Origin: Chloroflexota bacterium
GTDB lineage: Bacteria > Chloroflexota > Limnocylindria > Limnocylindrales > CSP1-4
Reading direction: 5' to 3'
NCBI GenBank assembly: GCA_003169735.1
Contig: PNAP01000031.1
Location: 1 to 64,000, forward strand
Length of the DNA: 64,000 bases
In this document: piece after piece, positions 25,025-33,674 of the stretch
Layout of the letters: every line of letters begins with the position of its first letter
Numbering within the stretch: the stretch's first letter is position 1
Made by a program: the position numbers and the translations under genes
The notes under the pieces: generated by a model
What the model was told of the DNA's origin: nothing
The model's database searches: none
Seen by the model: the letters and a program-made list of their open reading frames with translations, nothing else

Positions 25025-26285
25025 CCCGGCCGAGGCGGCGGACGCTTCGGCCGATGAGGGAGCCGGCTTTGCGCGGCACGGTCGGCAGGGTCGGCCGCGG
25101 GAGGACGCCGGATGAACGGCCGGCCTGGAACCGCTCCAGCAACCCATCGACATCGAGATTCTCGGAGACGAGGTTCCGGATGAGGGCGATCTTGGCGGTA
25201 TCCGATGGGTGCGTCTTGACCAGCAGGTCGTGGACATTCGACGCAGCGCGGTACGTGTCCTCGGCGACGAGGTAGGCGAAGAGGCCCGAGGAGCGGATCG
25301 CCTCGAGGTCGTGCTGGCGCGGCCGGTAACCGCCCGTGAAGACCATCCCGGCCAACTCGATCGAGGACGGATCGCTGGCGGCGCGGCCGAATCGAGAGCG
25401 GCCGCGCAATCGATCGAGCAGGCCCGGCTGGGAGTGGATGCGGCGCTGCATCCGGTTGGCGGCGATGGTCGCCTGGATGACATCCTCGCGATCGCCCGGC
25501 ACGATCAGCAGACTTCCCGGGCCGATCCGCTCAAGAAGATGACGCGGCTGCATAGCACCGATGGCGACATGCTCGATGGCGCGGCCGAGATCGTTGCCCT
25601 CGTTGAGCACCTCGCCGGGCATCTGCTCGACGAGCATGGTCAGCGTCGGGTTGGAGAGGAGCGGCCGGTACGGGATCGTGCCGAGCAGGTCGATGCCGTG
25701 ACGGGCCAGGCCCCTGCGCAGGATGTCCGGCAGGCTCGGATGGGCGTCCGCATCGACCTTGTTGACGACCGCGCCGACGACATCGACCCCGTGGCGCGCG
25801 AAGAGCGCCCGGTTGAGGACGATCTCATCGATCGGCCGGCCGACGCCCGCCTCGCTGATGATCACGACCGGCGCGCCGAGCATCGAGGCGACCTCGGCGT
25901 TGGAAAGCCCGATGACCGCGCCCACGCCCGCATGCCCCGTGCCCTCCACGAGGATGACCTCCCGACCTTCGGCGACGCGCCGATGGGCGGTCCTGATGCG
26001 AGCCCCGAGATCCTCGACGACCTCGCCCGAGATGAAGGCCTTGGTGAAGCCGCGCGGGATATGGATCGGGCTCATCGCCTCGAGCGGATCGGTGATGCCG
26101 AAGACGCTGCGCACGAGGATGGCGTCCTCGTCGGCGGGCACACCATCGACGACGTCGTAGCGCTGCCCGACCGGCTTGATGAAGCCGGTCTTGAGGCCGC
26201 GATCGATGAGCGCGGCGAACAGCCCGAGGGAGACGGTCGTCTTGCCGCGGTTCATGCCGGTCGCGGCGAGATAGACCTGGCGCAT
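24999..26285 (-). CDS. P-loop (BioD/Pta N-domain-like) protein with DRTGG domain
   Basis: 428 residues. The N-terminal P-loop reads LAATGMNRGKTTVSLGLFAA and continues like the BioD/CobB/Pta-N fold: TGFIKPVGQR, ILVEGTGHAGVGAVIGLSNA, GAPVVIISEAGVG and VVGAVVNKVD. A DRTGG-like domain follows (about residues 225-340, including IVPGDREDVIQATIAANRM). This is the architecture of the regulatory half of long phosphotransacetylases, but no Pta catalytic domain follows. The tail is basic. Start ATG 26285: TACTCT at 26297-26292 ends 6 nt upstream, so TTG 26288 is rejected. A sensory or ATP-dependent regulatory role is inferred. Confidence 0.72.
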   Translation of the reverse strand: MRQVYLAATGMNRGKTTVSLGLFAALIDRGLKTGFIKPVGQRYDVVDGVPADEDAILVRSVFGITDPLEAMSPIHIPRGFTKAFISGEVVEDLGARIRTAHRRVAEGREVILVEGTGHAGVGAVIGLSNAEVASMLGAPVVIISEAGVGRPIDEIVLNRALFARHGVDVVGAVVNKVDADAHPSLPDILRRGLARHGIDLLGTIPYRPLLSNPTLTMLVEQMPGEVLNEGNDLGRAIEHVAIGAMQPRHLLERIGPGSLLIVPGDREDVIQATIAANRMQRRIHSQPGLLDRLRGRSRFGRAASDPSSIELAGMVFTGGYRPRQHDLEAIRSSGLFAYLVAEDTYRAASNVHDLLVKTHPSDTAKIALIRNLVSENLDVDGLLERFQAGRSSGVLPRPTLPTVPRKAGSLIGRSVRRLGRVSGILPGR

Positions 26286-26373
26286 CAATGGAGAGTAGCG
26301 CCGCGCCGCGGGCTGAGCGGCCGAAGTGGCGCTCGACGCGGCGCGCGGAGCGGCGCCGCTCGCCGCTCGCGGA

Positions 26374-26985
26374 TCAGCTGCGGTCGCGTGCCAGTTGCTT
26401 GCGCTCGATGAGGGCGATGGCGTCCTTGATGCGCGTCAATGTCTCGGCATCGACGGTTTCGGCGTCCGTGTGCGGCCCGAGCCGATCGAGCAGGTCGGCG
26501 ATGAGGCCGTAGAAGACACCCGCATCGGCCAGGAAGAACTGTGGCTCGTTGTTGTACCGGACGAGGGTCAGGCGGCCCTGGAGCACGCGGCGGTCCTCGA
26601 CATGGGCGATCTGGGTCGAGAAGTTGTGGCCCTGGATGCCGTCGGGGTTGTTGAGGAAGTTGAGCGCGTTGTCGATGGCCAGGCCGAAGCGGGCGCGCCA
26701 TGCGACCAAGCGCTCATGGACCTCGGCCGGGATCTGCACCTCGGCGACCTGGTCGAAGACCTCGGGCGTGACCGTCAGCAGCCCCACCAGCGTCGTCCCG
26801 GCGCGCGCGCCAAGCATGACCTGGAGCGACCGCTCGAGGGTGAAGACCTCCGAGTCGAAGCGCGGGCTGGTGATGACGTCCGTAAGCAGATCCTCGACGT
26901 TGTCGAGCACGCCCGGCTCGGTCACCGAGTTCGCGAGGTGGAGGATCTCCTCCTTGAACAGGAACTGTTCTTCGTGGTCGAGCAT
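26374..26985 (-). CDS. Unknown helical protein of about 200 residues
   Basis: 203 residues, mostly helical and acidic at the N-terminus (LDHEEQFLFKEEILHLANS). The middle holds a mixed section with FGLAIDNALNFLNNPDGIQG and RLTLVRYNNEPQFFLADAGVF, and the C-terminal helix has alternating Lys/Arg. No signal peptide or membrane segment. I do not recognise the family. ATG 26985 is preceded by TACCAT (27000-26995), 9 nt upstream: leaderless pattern. It lies 88 nt upstream of the P-loop/DRTGG gene on the same strand, so the two may act together. Confidence 0.7.
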   Translation of the reverse strand: MLDHEEQFLFKEEILHLANSVTEPGVLDNVEDLLTDVITSPRFDSEVFTLERSLQVMLGARAGTTLVGLLTVTPEVFDQVAEVQIPAEVHERLVAWRARFGLAIDNALNFLNNPDGIQGHNFSTQIAHVEDRRVLQGRLTLVRYNNEPQFFLADAGVFYGLIADLLDRLGPHTDAETVDAETLTRIKDAIALIERKQLARDRS

Positions 26986-27118
26986 GGCCCGCCGATGGTA
27001 GCACCGGGTTCCTGCCGGACCCAGACCGACTCATGGTGCGACGCGGCGCTCGATGGCACCGACCACGATTGGTTCGAAACGGGTTGGTGTTCCTGGCTTG
27101 CCGTCTTGGCGCTCCCGT

Positions 27119-27231
27119 CGAGCCCATGTTGGTCGATGGCATCGAGCAGTTCCCGCTCGAAGGCGGCCCGAAACCGTGGATCGGTGGTCGTCGCGTCGTC
27201 CCGAGCCGATCCTGGTCGATGGCATGGAGCA
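27119..27231. repeat. 30-bp direct repeat, two copies 83 bp apart
   Basis: Copies at 27119-27148 and 27202-27231 share the core TGGTCGATGGCAT and differ at 4 of 30 positions. On the minus strand both encode similar peptides (LLDAIDQHGL and LHAIDQDRL), suggesting a duplicated piece of an old coding region, not a binding site. Confidence 0.5.
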
Positions 27232-27535
27232 CTCGCCGTTAGGGAGGGTCGCCGGCTACTTCCCGTCAGCCAGTTCTCGCCGGAGTGATAAGGAAGGTCG
27301 GGGCGCCGGACCCAGGGTTTCGGCGAGTCAGTCGCGGCCATCGACGCTCAGCTCGATCGTGATTCGGGCAAGGCCGACCGATTCGAGCCCCGACATCTTA
27401 CTTTGCACTTTGCCCACTGCTGGCTGACGGGAACCCGGTGGTTGCTGACGAATGTCTGTCGGTACGGACCGACGTCATGCCGGGCGGACTCACGGCAGGA
27501 GACAGTCGATCTCAGAACGTCGCGGCGGACACCGA

Positions 27536-27564
27536 ACGACGCGGCAGGTTCGCTGCCGCGTCGT
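27536..27564 (-). terminator. Hairpin downstream of gdhA
   Basis: Perfect 11-bp stem (ACGACGCGGCA 27536-27546 with TGCCGCGTCGT 27554-27564, 7-nt loop), about 30 nt past the gdhA stop on the minus strand. No T-run follows, so it is either a U-less terminator or an RNA-stabilising end hairpin. Confidence 0.45.
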
Positions 27565-27594
27565 CGGGAGGGAGGACCGGGGAAGGACCGCTCT

Positions 27595-28860
27595 CTACGG
27601 GTAGAGGCCACGCAGCGCGGTCGCCGAGGCGACGCGATCCACGGCCAGCAGATAGGCGGCCATACGCATGTTGACCGATTCACGAAGGGACATGGTCAGC
27701 ACTTCCTTGAAGGAACGGACCATGATCTCCTTGAGCTTGCTGTTGACGTAACCCTCGGACCACTGATCGCGGTTGAGGTCCTGGACCCACTCGAAGTAAC
27801 TGACCGTGACGCCGCCGGCGTTGCACAGGATGTCGGGGATCAGGAAGACGCCGCGCTCGAAGAGGATGTCGTCCGCCTCGGGCGTCGTCGGGCCGTTGGC
27901 GGCCTCGGCCACGATCTTGGCCTTGATGTTGGCCGCGTTGCGTGCCGAGATCTGGTTCTCGAGCGCGGCCGGGATGAGGATGTCGCAATCCACCTCGAGC
28001 AGGGCCGGGTTGCTGATGGATTGGGCGCCGGGGAACCCGACCACGGTGCCGTGCTCGGCCTTCCAGGCGATGACGCGCGCGACATCGAGGCCCTTGGCGT
28101 TGTGGATGCCGCCGGACGAGTCGGAGACGGCGACGACCGTCGCGCCCTGTTCGGCGATGAGCGTGGCAGCGATCGAGCCGGCGTTGCCGAAGCCCTGAAC
28201 GGCCACGCGCGCGCTCTTGAGATCCATGCCCAGGTGCTGCGCGGCTTCGACGATGCAGAAGACGGCGCCGCGAGCGGTCGCCTCATTGCGACCTTCGGAG
28301 CCGCCCAGGCTGATGGGCTTGCCGGTGACGACACCCGGCACGGTGTACCCGACATGCATCGAGTACGTGTCCATGATCCAGGCCATCGTCTGGGAGTTGG
28401 TGTTGACGTCCGGCGCCGGGATGTCCTTCTCGGGGCCGATCAGGACGCTGATCTCCGTCGCGTAACGGCGGGTCAGACCCTCCAGCTCACGCTGGCTCAG
28501 CTTCTTCGGGTCGACGATGACGCCGCCCTTGCCGCCGCCGTACGGGATGCCGACCACGGCGCACTTCCAGGTCATCCACATGGACAGTGCCTTGACCTCG
28601 TCAAGCGACACGTCCTGGTGGTAACGGATGCCGCCTTTGGCCGGTCCGCGGCCGAGATTGTGCTGGACGCGATAGCCGGTGAAGACCTTGACCGTGCCAT
28701 CGTCCAATTTGACCGGGAAATGGACGGTCAACTCACGTCGCGGCTCCCGCAGGACCTGACGCAGTCCTGGGTCCAGGTTCAGCTTCTCAGCGGCTAGGTC
28801 GAACTGGCGTTGCGCCACATGCCATGGGTTGATAGCAGCGGTGGCCTGCTCCGTAGTCAT
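27595..28860 (-). CDS. gdhA: Glutamate dehydrogenase (Glu/Leu/Phe/Val dehydrogenase)
   Basis: Reversible oxidative deamination of glutamate, linking nitrogen and the TCA cycle. The 421-residue hexameric-type enzyme has GGIRYHQDVSLDEVKALSMWM (substrate Lys region), WKCAVVGIPYGGGKGGVIVD (catalytic Lys), and PAPDVNTNSQTMAWIMD (catalytic Asp). The Rossmann fingerprint is VAVQGFGNAGSIAA, and the C-terminus carries ILCNAGGVTVSYFEWVQD. Coenzyme choice is not clear from sequence. ATG 28860 is preceded by GGAGGG about 13 nt upstream, and the transcript probably starts from a -10 TACACT at 28950-28945. The gene is monocistronic. Confidence 0.95.
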   Translation of the reverse strand: MTTEQATAAINPWHVAQRQFDLAAEKLNLDPGLRQVLREPRRELTVHFPVKLDDGTVKVFTGYRVQHNLGRGPAKGGIRYHQDVSLDEVKALSMWMTWKCAVVGIPYGGGKGGVIVDPKKLSQRELEGLTRRYATEISVLIGPEKDIPAPDVNTNSQTMAWIMDTYSMHVGYTVPGVVTGKPISLGGSEGRNEATARGAVFCIVEAAQHLGMDLKSARVAVQGFGNAGSIAATLIAEQGATVVAVSDSSGGIHNAKGLDVARVIAWKAEHGTVVGFPGAQSISNPALLEVDCDILIPAALENQISARNAANIKAKIVAEAANGPTTPEADDILFERGVFLIPDILCNAGGVTVSYFEWVQDLNRDQWSEGYVNSKLKEIMVRSFKEVLTMSLRESVNMRMAAYLLAVDRVASATALRGLYP

Positions 28861-28944
28861 GGGAATGGGGACCCTCCAAGCGCGAGCGCCGAGCCCGGAA
28901 AGCGCGGTCGGGCGGGCTGGCTCGCTTAGGTTCGAAGCGGCCGA

Positions 28945-28950
28945 AGTGTA
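28945..28950 (-). promoter_or_regulatory. gdhA -10 element
   Basis: TACACT on the minus strand (28950-28945), preceded by TG in extended -10 position, about 85 nt upstream of the gdhA ATG. This makes gdhA one of the few genes here with a real 5' leader. A clear -35 is not evident. Confidence 0.45.
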
Positions 28951-28997
28951 CACCGGCCCGAGCTCGCCACGACCTGCCGAAGGTCACGACTCAGGCG

Positions 28998-29846
28998 TCA
29001 AGTGACCCGGGTCAGGACGGCCGCTCCGACCCCCCCGGGACCGACGTGGGGCGCGATCGAAGGGCCCATCAGCGAAACCGGAATCGCCGATCGCGGGAGG
29101 CCAAGACTGACCGCGACTCCCTCGGCGAAGGGTTCGATGTCATCGACCCCGGAGTGGAGGATCCACGCCCGCTCGGCAGGGAGGTGGGTAAGCATCTGGA
29201 GGAGGCGCTCCCGTGCGCGCGTCCGTGTGCGCGGCTTGTCGAGCGTCTCGACCACGCCATCCGCGATGGTGATGATCGGCTTGACCGAAAGGACCGAGCC
29301 GATGGCGGCCTGGGCACCGCTGATGCGGCCGCCTCGACGCAGGTATTCGAGCGTGTCGAGGGCGAAGACCACGCGGATGTCGGCCACGCGGCGGCGGATC
29401 GCCTCGGCGATGGCAGCGGGTTCGTCGCCGCGTGTCGCCATCTCTGCCCCGAGGAGTGCAAGGAGCCCCTCCCCGAGCGACGCCGTCTGGCTGTCGATGA
29501 CGTGGACGTCTCGGCTCGGCAGCGCGTCGCGGGCGAGTTCGGCCGAGCGATGGGTGGCCGAGAGCCGGCTCCCGACCGTGATGCAGACCACCGCGTCGTT
29601 GCCGGCCTCGAACGCTGCCTCGAACGCGCGCTGGAAATCGCCCGGGCTGCAGGCGGCCGTCTTGGGAAAGGCGGCTCCCGGGGCCGTCAATCGGGCGTAG
29701 AAATCAGCCATCGAAAGGTCGACGCCGGCCCGGAACTCCTCGGCGCCGAAGCTCACGGTGAGCGGCACGACCGTGATGCTGGCCGTCGCCGCCACGTCAG
29801 GCGGCAGGTCGCCGGCGGAGTCCGTGACGATCGCGGTGCGTGCCAC
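28998..29846 (-). CDS. DegV-family fatty-acid-binding protein
   Basis: 282-residue DegV fold. AIVTDSAGDLPPDVAATASI opens the N-domain and VVPLTVSFGAEEFRAGVDLS follows. KTAACSPGDFQRAFE matches the TSQPSP-like loop that contacts the lipid carboxylate, with Cys-Ser-Pro here. IDSQTASLGEGLL and LEYLRRGGRISGAQA are the central motifs. In FakB homologues this protein presents fatty acids to FakA kinase; no FakA-like partner is in view. Start GTG 29846, 7 nt after the thiolase stop, so it is co-transcribed with thiolase. Confidence 0.88.
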   Translation of the reverse strand: MARTAIVTDSAGDLPPDVAATASITVVPLTVSFGAEEFRAGVDLSMADFYARLTAPGAAFPKTAACSPGDFQRAFEAAFEAGNDAVVCITVGSRLSATHRSAELARDALPSRDVHVIDSQTASLGEGLLALLGAEMATRGDEPAAIAEAIRRRVADIRVVFALDTLEYLRRGGRISGAQAAIGSVLSVKPIITIADGVVETLDKPRTRTRARERLLQMLTHLPAERAWILHSGVDDIEPFAEGVAVSLGLPRSAIPVSLMGPSIAPHVGPGGVGAAVLTRVT

Positions 29847-29853
29847 GGGCGGG

Positions 29854-31095
29854 TCAGGGCACCCGTTCGAAAGCCATCGCCACCGAGCCGCCGCCACCCA
29901 GGCAGAGGGTCGCGAGACCGTAGCGGCCCTGCCGCCGCTCCAATTCATGGAGCAACGTCGCCACGATGCGTGCCCCGCTCGCGCCGATCGGATGGCCGAG
30001 CGCGATGGCCCCGCCATTGACGTTGACGCGTGACCAGTCGAAGCCGAGTTCGCGGCCGTCCGCCAGCACCTGGGCCGCGAACGCCTCGTTGATCTCGATC
30101 AGGTCGAACGCCTCGATGGGCAGCTCGATGCGGGCGAGCAGCTTGCGCACGCCTTGGATCGGGGCGAGGAAGAGCCACTTGGGCTCCACCTCCGCCTGGC
30201 TGTAGCCGATGATCCGGGCGAGTGGCTTGAGGCCGAGCCGCTCCACGGTGCGCTCGCTCACGACGACGGTCGCGGCCGCGCCATCGGTGATTCCGGGAGC
30301 GTTGCCGGCGGTGACGCTCCCCATCGCCGGAGGCGCTTCGCCGGGCTCCGGTTCTGGCAGCGTGAAGACGGGCTTGAGCCGGGCGAGTGCCTCGATCGTG
30401 GAGTCGCGACGCGGCCCTTCGTCGGTCGTGAAGAGCGTCTCGACCTTGCCGCTGCGAACCGGGACGGGCACGATCTCCGCCTCGAACCGGCCGGCGTCGA
30501 TGGCCGCGATCGCCTTCTGCTGGCTGTCGAGGGCGAACCGGTCCTGGTCCTCGCGGCTGACGTGGTCGTGGTTGGCGACACGCTCGGCGTGCGTGCCCAT
30601 GTGGCAATCCTCGAACGCGCACCAGAGGCCGTCATGGACGGTCGCGTCCACGAGTTCCGCGTTGCCGAGGCGGTACCCGAATCGTGCCTTCGGGACCAGG
30701 TATGGCCCCTGGTTCATGCTCTCCATGCCGCCCGCGACGACGATCTCGGCATCGCCGCCACGGATCTCGGCCGCGGCCAACATGATCGCCTTGAGGCCGG
30801 AACCGCACACGCGGTTGATGGTCGTGGCGCTGGTCGTCGCGGCAAGGCCCGCCTTGAGCGCGGCCTGTCGGGCGGGCGCCTGGCCGACCCCAGCCTGCAG
30901 CACCTGGCCCATCAGGACCTCGTCGACCTGGTCGGTCGGGACGCCGGCGCGCTCCACGGCCGCTTTGATGGCGATGCCGCCGAGCGTGGTCGCAGGTGTG
31001 TCCGCGAGCGTGCCACCGAACTTGCCGATGGGCGTGCGCATCGCCGACACGAGGTAGACGCCGCCGTTGCGGCTGTTGGGAATGGCGTGATCCAT
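29854..31095 (-). CDS. Acetyl-CoA C-acyltransferase (thiolase)
   Basis: Claisen condensation or thiolysis of acyl-CoA. The 413-residue product has the nucleophile Cys97 in [15 protein letters not shown], the EINEAFAAQ Glu/His region, [19 protein letters not shown] (catalytic His), and C-terminal CLGGGGS (second Cys). The last motif is usually CIGGGQG; Gln is replaced by Gly here. Start ATG 31095; an AAGAAT hexamer sits 6 nt upstream, a weak version of the leaderless -10. It is divergent from phzF and upstream of degV. It fits with the dehydrogenases at 34-36 kb as part of acyl-CoA catabolism. Confidence 0.93.
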   Translation of the reverse strand: MDHAIPNSRNGGVYLVSAMRTPIGKFGGTLADTPATTLGGIAIKAAVERAGVPTDQVDEVLMGQVLQAGVGQAPARQAALKAGLAATTSATTINRVCGSGLKAIMLAAAEIRGGDAEIVVAGGMESMNQGPYLVPKARFGYRLGNAELVDATVHDGLWCAFEDCHMGTHAERVANHDHVSREDQDRFALDSQQKAIAAIDAGRFEAEIVPVPVRSGKVETLFTTDEGPRRDSTIEALARLKPVFTLPEPEPGEAPPAMGSVTAGNAPGITDGAAATVVVSERTVERLGLKPLARIIGYSQAEVEPKWLFLAPIQGVRKLLARIELPIEAFDLIEINEAFAAQVLADGRELGFDWSRVNVNGGAIALGHPIGASGARIVATLLHELERRQGRYGLATLCLGGGGSVAMAFERVP

Positions 31096-31144
31096 GCGGC
31101 CATTCTTGCACCGCACTCTTGGGCGCGCCGATACGATGTGCGCC

Positions 31145-31837
31145 ATGCAGCCCATGACGCATGCCCGGCCTCTTCCGACCGGCCTTGATGTGGTGCGTGT
31201 CTTCCTCGGCCCGGACGGGGGCGGCGGGAACTTATTAGGGGTATTCCTCGACGGGTCGCTCGTGCCGTCGTCCGAACGCCAGGCGATGGCCACCCGCCTC
31301 GGATATCCAGAGACCGTGTATGTCGACTCGGTCGCGGATGGCGCGGCCAGCATCGCGATCTTCACGCCGACTCGGGAGCTCGCCTTCGCCGGCCATCCAA
31401 CCGTCGGGACATCCGGGCTGCTCCGAAGCAGAGGCTTCGCCGTCGATCGACTGATCGTTCCAGCCGGCGAGGTCGAGGTCTGGCAGGAGGGCGAACTCGC
31501 CTTCATCCGCGCTCGCGCTGGGTGGGGGCACGAGATCACGGCCGTTCGATACGACAGCCCCGCCGAGGTCGATGCCATGACCGGTGCGCCGGACGGGCAG
31601 GCGTCCTACTACGCCTGGGCATGGATCGATGAAGCGGAAGGCATCATGCGCTCCCGGTACTTCGCGGCCAGCGTCGGCATCCAGGAGGACGAGGCGACCG
31701 GTCTCGCGGCCGTCGAGATGGGTCACCGCATCCGGCGGGCGTTCACCATCCGGCAGGGCGTCGGCTCGGAGCTGTACGTCCGGCCAGGCCCCGACGGGAC
31801 CGTGGAGGTCGGCGGTCGATGCGCATCCTCCTTCTGA
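31145..31837 (+). CDS. PhzF-family isomerase-like protein
   Basis: 230 residues with the PhzF/diaminopimelate-epimerase fold: VVRVFLGPDGGGGNLLGVFLDG at the N-terminus and ELAFAGHPTVGTSGLL, the conserved AGHPT phosphate loop. FTIRQGVGSELYVRPG is the C-domain counterpart. The usual catalytic Glu near residue 45 is less clear (YPETVYVD provides one candidate). The reaction is unknown. Start ATG 31145 has TACGAT at 31132-31137, 7 nt upstream. Its 3' end overlaps aroQ by 19 nt, so the two are coupled, but no shared pathway is evident. Confidence 0.85.
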   Translation: MQPMTHARPLPTGLDVVRVFLGPDGGGGNLLGVFLDGSLVPSSERQAMATRLGYPETVYVDSVADGAASIAIFTPTRELAFAGHPTVGTSGLLRSRGFAVDRLIVPAGEVEVWQEGELAFIRARAGWGHEITAVRYDSPAEVDAMTGAPDGQASYYAWAWIDEAEGIMRSRYFAASVGIQEDEATGLAAVEMGHRIRRAFTIRQGVGSELYVRPGPDGTVEVGGRCASSF

Positions 31838-32265
31838 ACGGTCCCAACCTCGGTCGATTGGGGTTGCGCCAGCCCGAGATCTACGGCACGACGACCCTGG
31901 CCGAGGTTGTCGCGGCGGTGCGCGCGCGGGCCGAGGCGGCCGGCTCGAGCGTGGAGGCGTTCCAATCGAACCACGAGGGCGCCCTGATCGATCGCCTCGA
32001 GCAGCGCGACTACGACGGCGTGATCATCAACCCGGGCGCATTGGCCCACACGAGTTACGCCCTGCACGACGCGCTGCTCGGCTGCGAACGGCCGGTCATC
32101 GAGGTCCACGTATCCGACATCCGCTCACGCGAAGCCTGGCGGCGCGTCTCGGTGATCGAGCCGGTCGTCACCGGCCAGGTCATCGGCCACGGCTGGCACG
32201 GCTACATCGAGGCCGTGGATCTGTTGCTCTCGGCTGCTGCGACGGAGGGCGGAGGCCGGTCATGA
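31819..32265 (+). CDS. aroQ: Type II 3-dehydroquinate dehydratase
   Basis: Third step of the shikimate pathway. The 148-residue product is canonical: ILLLNGPNLGRLGLRQPEIYG (catalytic Arg/Tyr lid, about residues 3-23), FQSNHEGALIDRL, and VIINPGALAHTSYALHDAL (anion site). PVIEVHVSDIRSREAWRRVS includes the conserved His and Arg. Start ATG 31819 lies inside the phzF gene; stop overlaps the next gene in ATGA. Other aro genes are not in the window. Confidence 0.95.
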   Translation: MRILLLNGPNLGRLGLRQPEIYGTTTLAEVVAAVRARAEAAGSSVEAFQSNHEGALIDRLEQRDYDGVIINPGALAHTSYALHDALLGCERPVIEVHVSDIRSREAWRRVSVIEPVVTGQVIGHGWHGYIEAVDLLLSAAATEGGGRS

Positions 32266-32840
32266 GACTCATCAGGCGGGTCGACCGTCGAGTGTGGGAG
32301 GTCATCGGCCCGGTCGGGGTGATTGGCGCCGCGGCATCGCTGATCCTCTTCTGCACCAGCCAACCGCCGATCTTCTCGTCGGCGGCCCTGGCGATCGTGG
32401 GGGCTGTTGGTGCGGTCGGCCTGCGCCGCTTCGGCCACCGGCTCCTGGCTTCGTTTGCCGCGCTCTGCACGTTCATGACGTCGGGCCACCCGGTCTGGAG
32501 CCTGTTCGATGACGTCACGAACCCACATGTGACCCAATCGGGCGAAACGTTCCACATCTATGACCCGGCCCAAGTACCGACGCTCGCGGTGCTAAGCGCG
32601 GCTCTCGTTGTATTCGCCCTGATCATGTGTGCCGCGTACTTCTGGCAACCTCAACGGCCCTCAAGCGAACCGCTTCCTGGATGGCCGCAACCTCCCGCGG
32701 CGTCTCTGCCGCAGGGTGCCGCGTTGGACCGCCCGGCGTTCAAGACCGACAGGCAGGCCGGCGCCGGGGCCCCAGATCTGCCCGTCTCGAGCTCCGGGGA
32801 CATCGAGCCAACCGTGGCGCAGGCCGAACCGAGTCGATAG
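32262..32840 (+). CDS. Small membrane protein with repeat-derived C-terminal tail
   Basis: 192 residues. Membrane segments lie at about 15-30, 35-50, 55-70 and 105-125, then a Pro-rich cytoplasmic tail. Start ATG 32262 overlaps aroQ by 4 nt. From about residue 155 the coding sequence runs into the inverted-repeat element at 32723-32922 (encoding DRPAFKTDRQ). The last 35 residues are therefore element-encoded, and the original C-terminus was probably replaced. Function unknown. Confidence 0.6.
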   Translation: MRLIRRVDRRVWEVIGPVGVIGAAASLILFCTSQPPIFSSAALAIVGAVGAVGLRRFGHRLLASFAALCTFMTSGHPVWSLFDDVTNPHVTQSGETFHIYDPAQVPTLAVLSAALVVFALIMCAAYFWQPQRPSSEPLPGWPQPPAASLPQGAALDRPAFKTDRQAGAGAPDLPVSSSGDIEPTVAQAEPSR

Positions 32841-32922
32841 CCCGGTCGATTCGACCCTTGGCTCTGGCGAACGCGATCCGTAGTCCGAGGACCTGTCGCT
32901 CTTGAACGGCCAGCGGTCCAAC
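32723..32922. mobile_element. MITE-like inverted-repeat element, copy 1
   Basis: The left end 32723-32753 and the reverse complement of the right end 32892-32922 match at 27 of 31 positions, sharing GGACCGC, GTTCAAGA and CGACAGG. The terminal repeats are separated by about 138 bp with no gene of its own. The left end lies inside the coding region of the membrane protein. A second pair of the same size is at 33678-33873. No target-site duplication is obvious. Confidence 0.55.
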
Positions 32923-32946
32923 CGCCGGGCGGGCGTTGCCGTCGTC

Positions 32947-33546
32947 CTAGAGAAAGACGATCGCGTCGCCACCTGGATCGTGCCCTTGTTGAAGGGCTTT
33001 CAGAGCGACGTGTCCGGGAACGGGGAAGTCCGTTAGGAACTCGGCCGCGGCGTCGCGCATGAAGCGGCGATTCGTTCGGGTATCGGCGAGCAGCAGGATC
33101 AACCGGTCGACTCCCCCGTCGCGCCGTTTCTGGCCGAGCCGCCTCTTCAGTTCCTGCCCGTCGCGAGGGCGCGTCTCGCTCTCGATCCCGATCCTCCACT
33201 TAGCGACTCGGGCGAGCGCATCCCAAGCCCTCAGATCGCCAGGATTCGGGAATGGGACCTCCGTGCGCCAAGCGACGTCCGGATGGAGTCGACCCCTCAG
33301 TCGGTCCAACAGCGCGGCATGTGCTCGATCCCGACGAGGCGAACCTGCCGGGTAGGGCCGTGCGCGAAGGGTGAGTCCCACGACCGCGACGAGTCGGGTC
33401 GCCAGGACCACACCAACATCGGCGAGTTCGCCTCGCTCGATTCGCCCGACCGTCGAGTGCGACACTCCAATGGCCCGCCCGACATCCCTCTGGCTAAGAC
33501 CGGCTGCGACTCGAGAACGGCGAAGTTCCTCCCCGAGGTCGCGCAT
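32947..33546 (-). CDS. XRE-type regulator with possible PD-(D/E)XK-like C-domain
   Basis: 199 residues from ATG 33546 (an upstream GTG at 33600 would add 18). The N-terminal HTH reads LGEELRRSRVAAGLSQRDVG then VSHSTVGRIERGE. The C-terminal domain (about 85-190) has RAWDALARVAKWRIGIESET, with an Asp and an E-S-E arrangement resembling the metal site of restriction-like nucleases, then GGVDRLILLLADTRTNRRFM. The nuclease idea is inference; such domains can be inactive. It lies between the two inverted-repeat elements and ends 24 nt from copy 1. Confidence 0.75.
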   Translation of the reverse strand: MRDLGEELRRSRVAAGLSQRDVGRAIGVSHSTVGRIERGELADVGVVLATRLVAVVGLTLRARPYPAGSPRRDRAHAALLDRLRGRLHPDVAWRTEVPFPNPGDLRAWDALARVAKWRIGIESETRPRDGQELKRRLGQKRRDGGVDRLILLLADTRTNRRFMRDAAAEFLTDFPVPGHVALKALQQGHDPGGDAIVFL

Positions 33547-33674
33547 CGTTCGCCGACCGTCGCGAAGACCACGGTCGGCAGGGCGTTCGGTCGCTGGCAC
33601 AGGACCACGGTGAGCCTCGCCGCTCTACTGCGACTTGTGCGTAGCCGCGTTCGTGCGTGCCGGCCAGCTGCGGG

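Larger units (their letters stand above)
26986..27594. other. 600-bp gene-poor region with direct repeats and possible coding remnants
   Basis: No open frame here shows convincing coding structure. The minus strand around 27050-27240 has a short stretch reading like degraded coding sequence (FRAAFERELLDAIDQHGLDG) that partly repeats 83 bp away. A 30-bp direct repeat, 26 of 30 identical, lies at 27119-27148 and 27202-27231. A relatively AT-rich patch at about 27395-27420 could hold a promoter but has no gene to drive. The gdhA-side hairpin is listed separately. Confidence 0.4.

Noticed and set aside
27595..28953. gdhA start at GTG 28953
   Set aside because: That codon overlaps the -10 TACACT itself, and the extra 31 residues are not family-like.
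32754..32891. Homologous interiors of the two inverted-repeat elements
   Set aside because: Only short similar words (GATCCG, GGCCCC-like) and they are not at matching distances, so I claim only shared ends and lengths.
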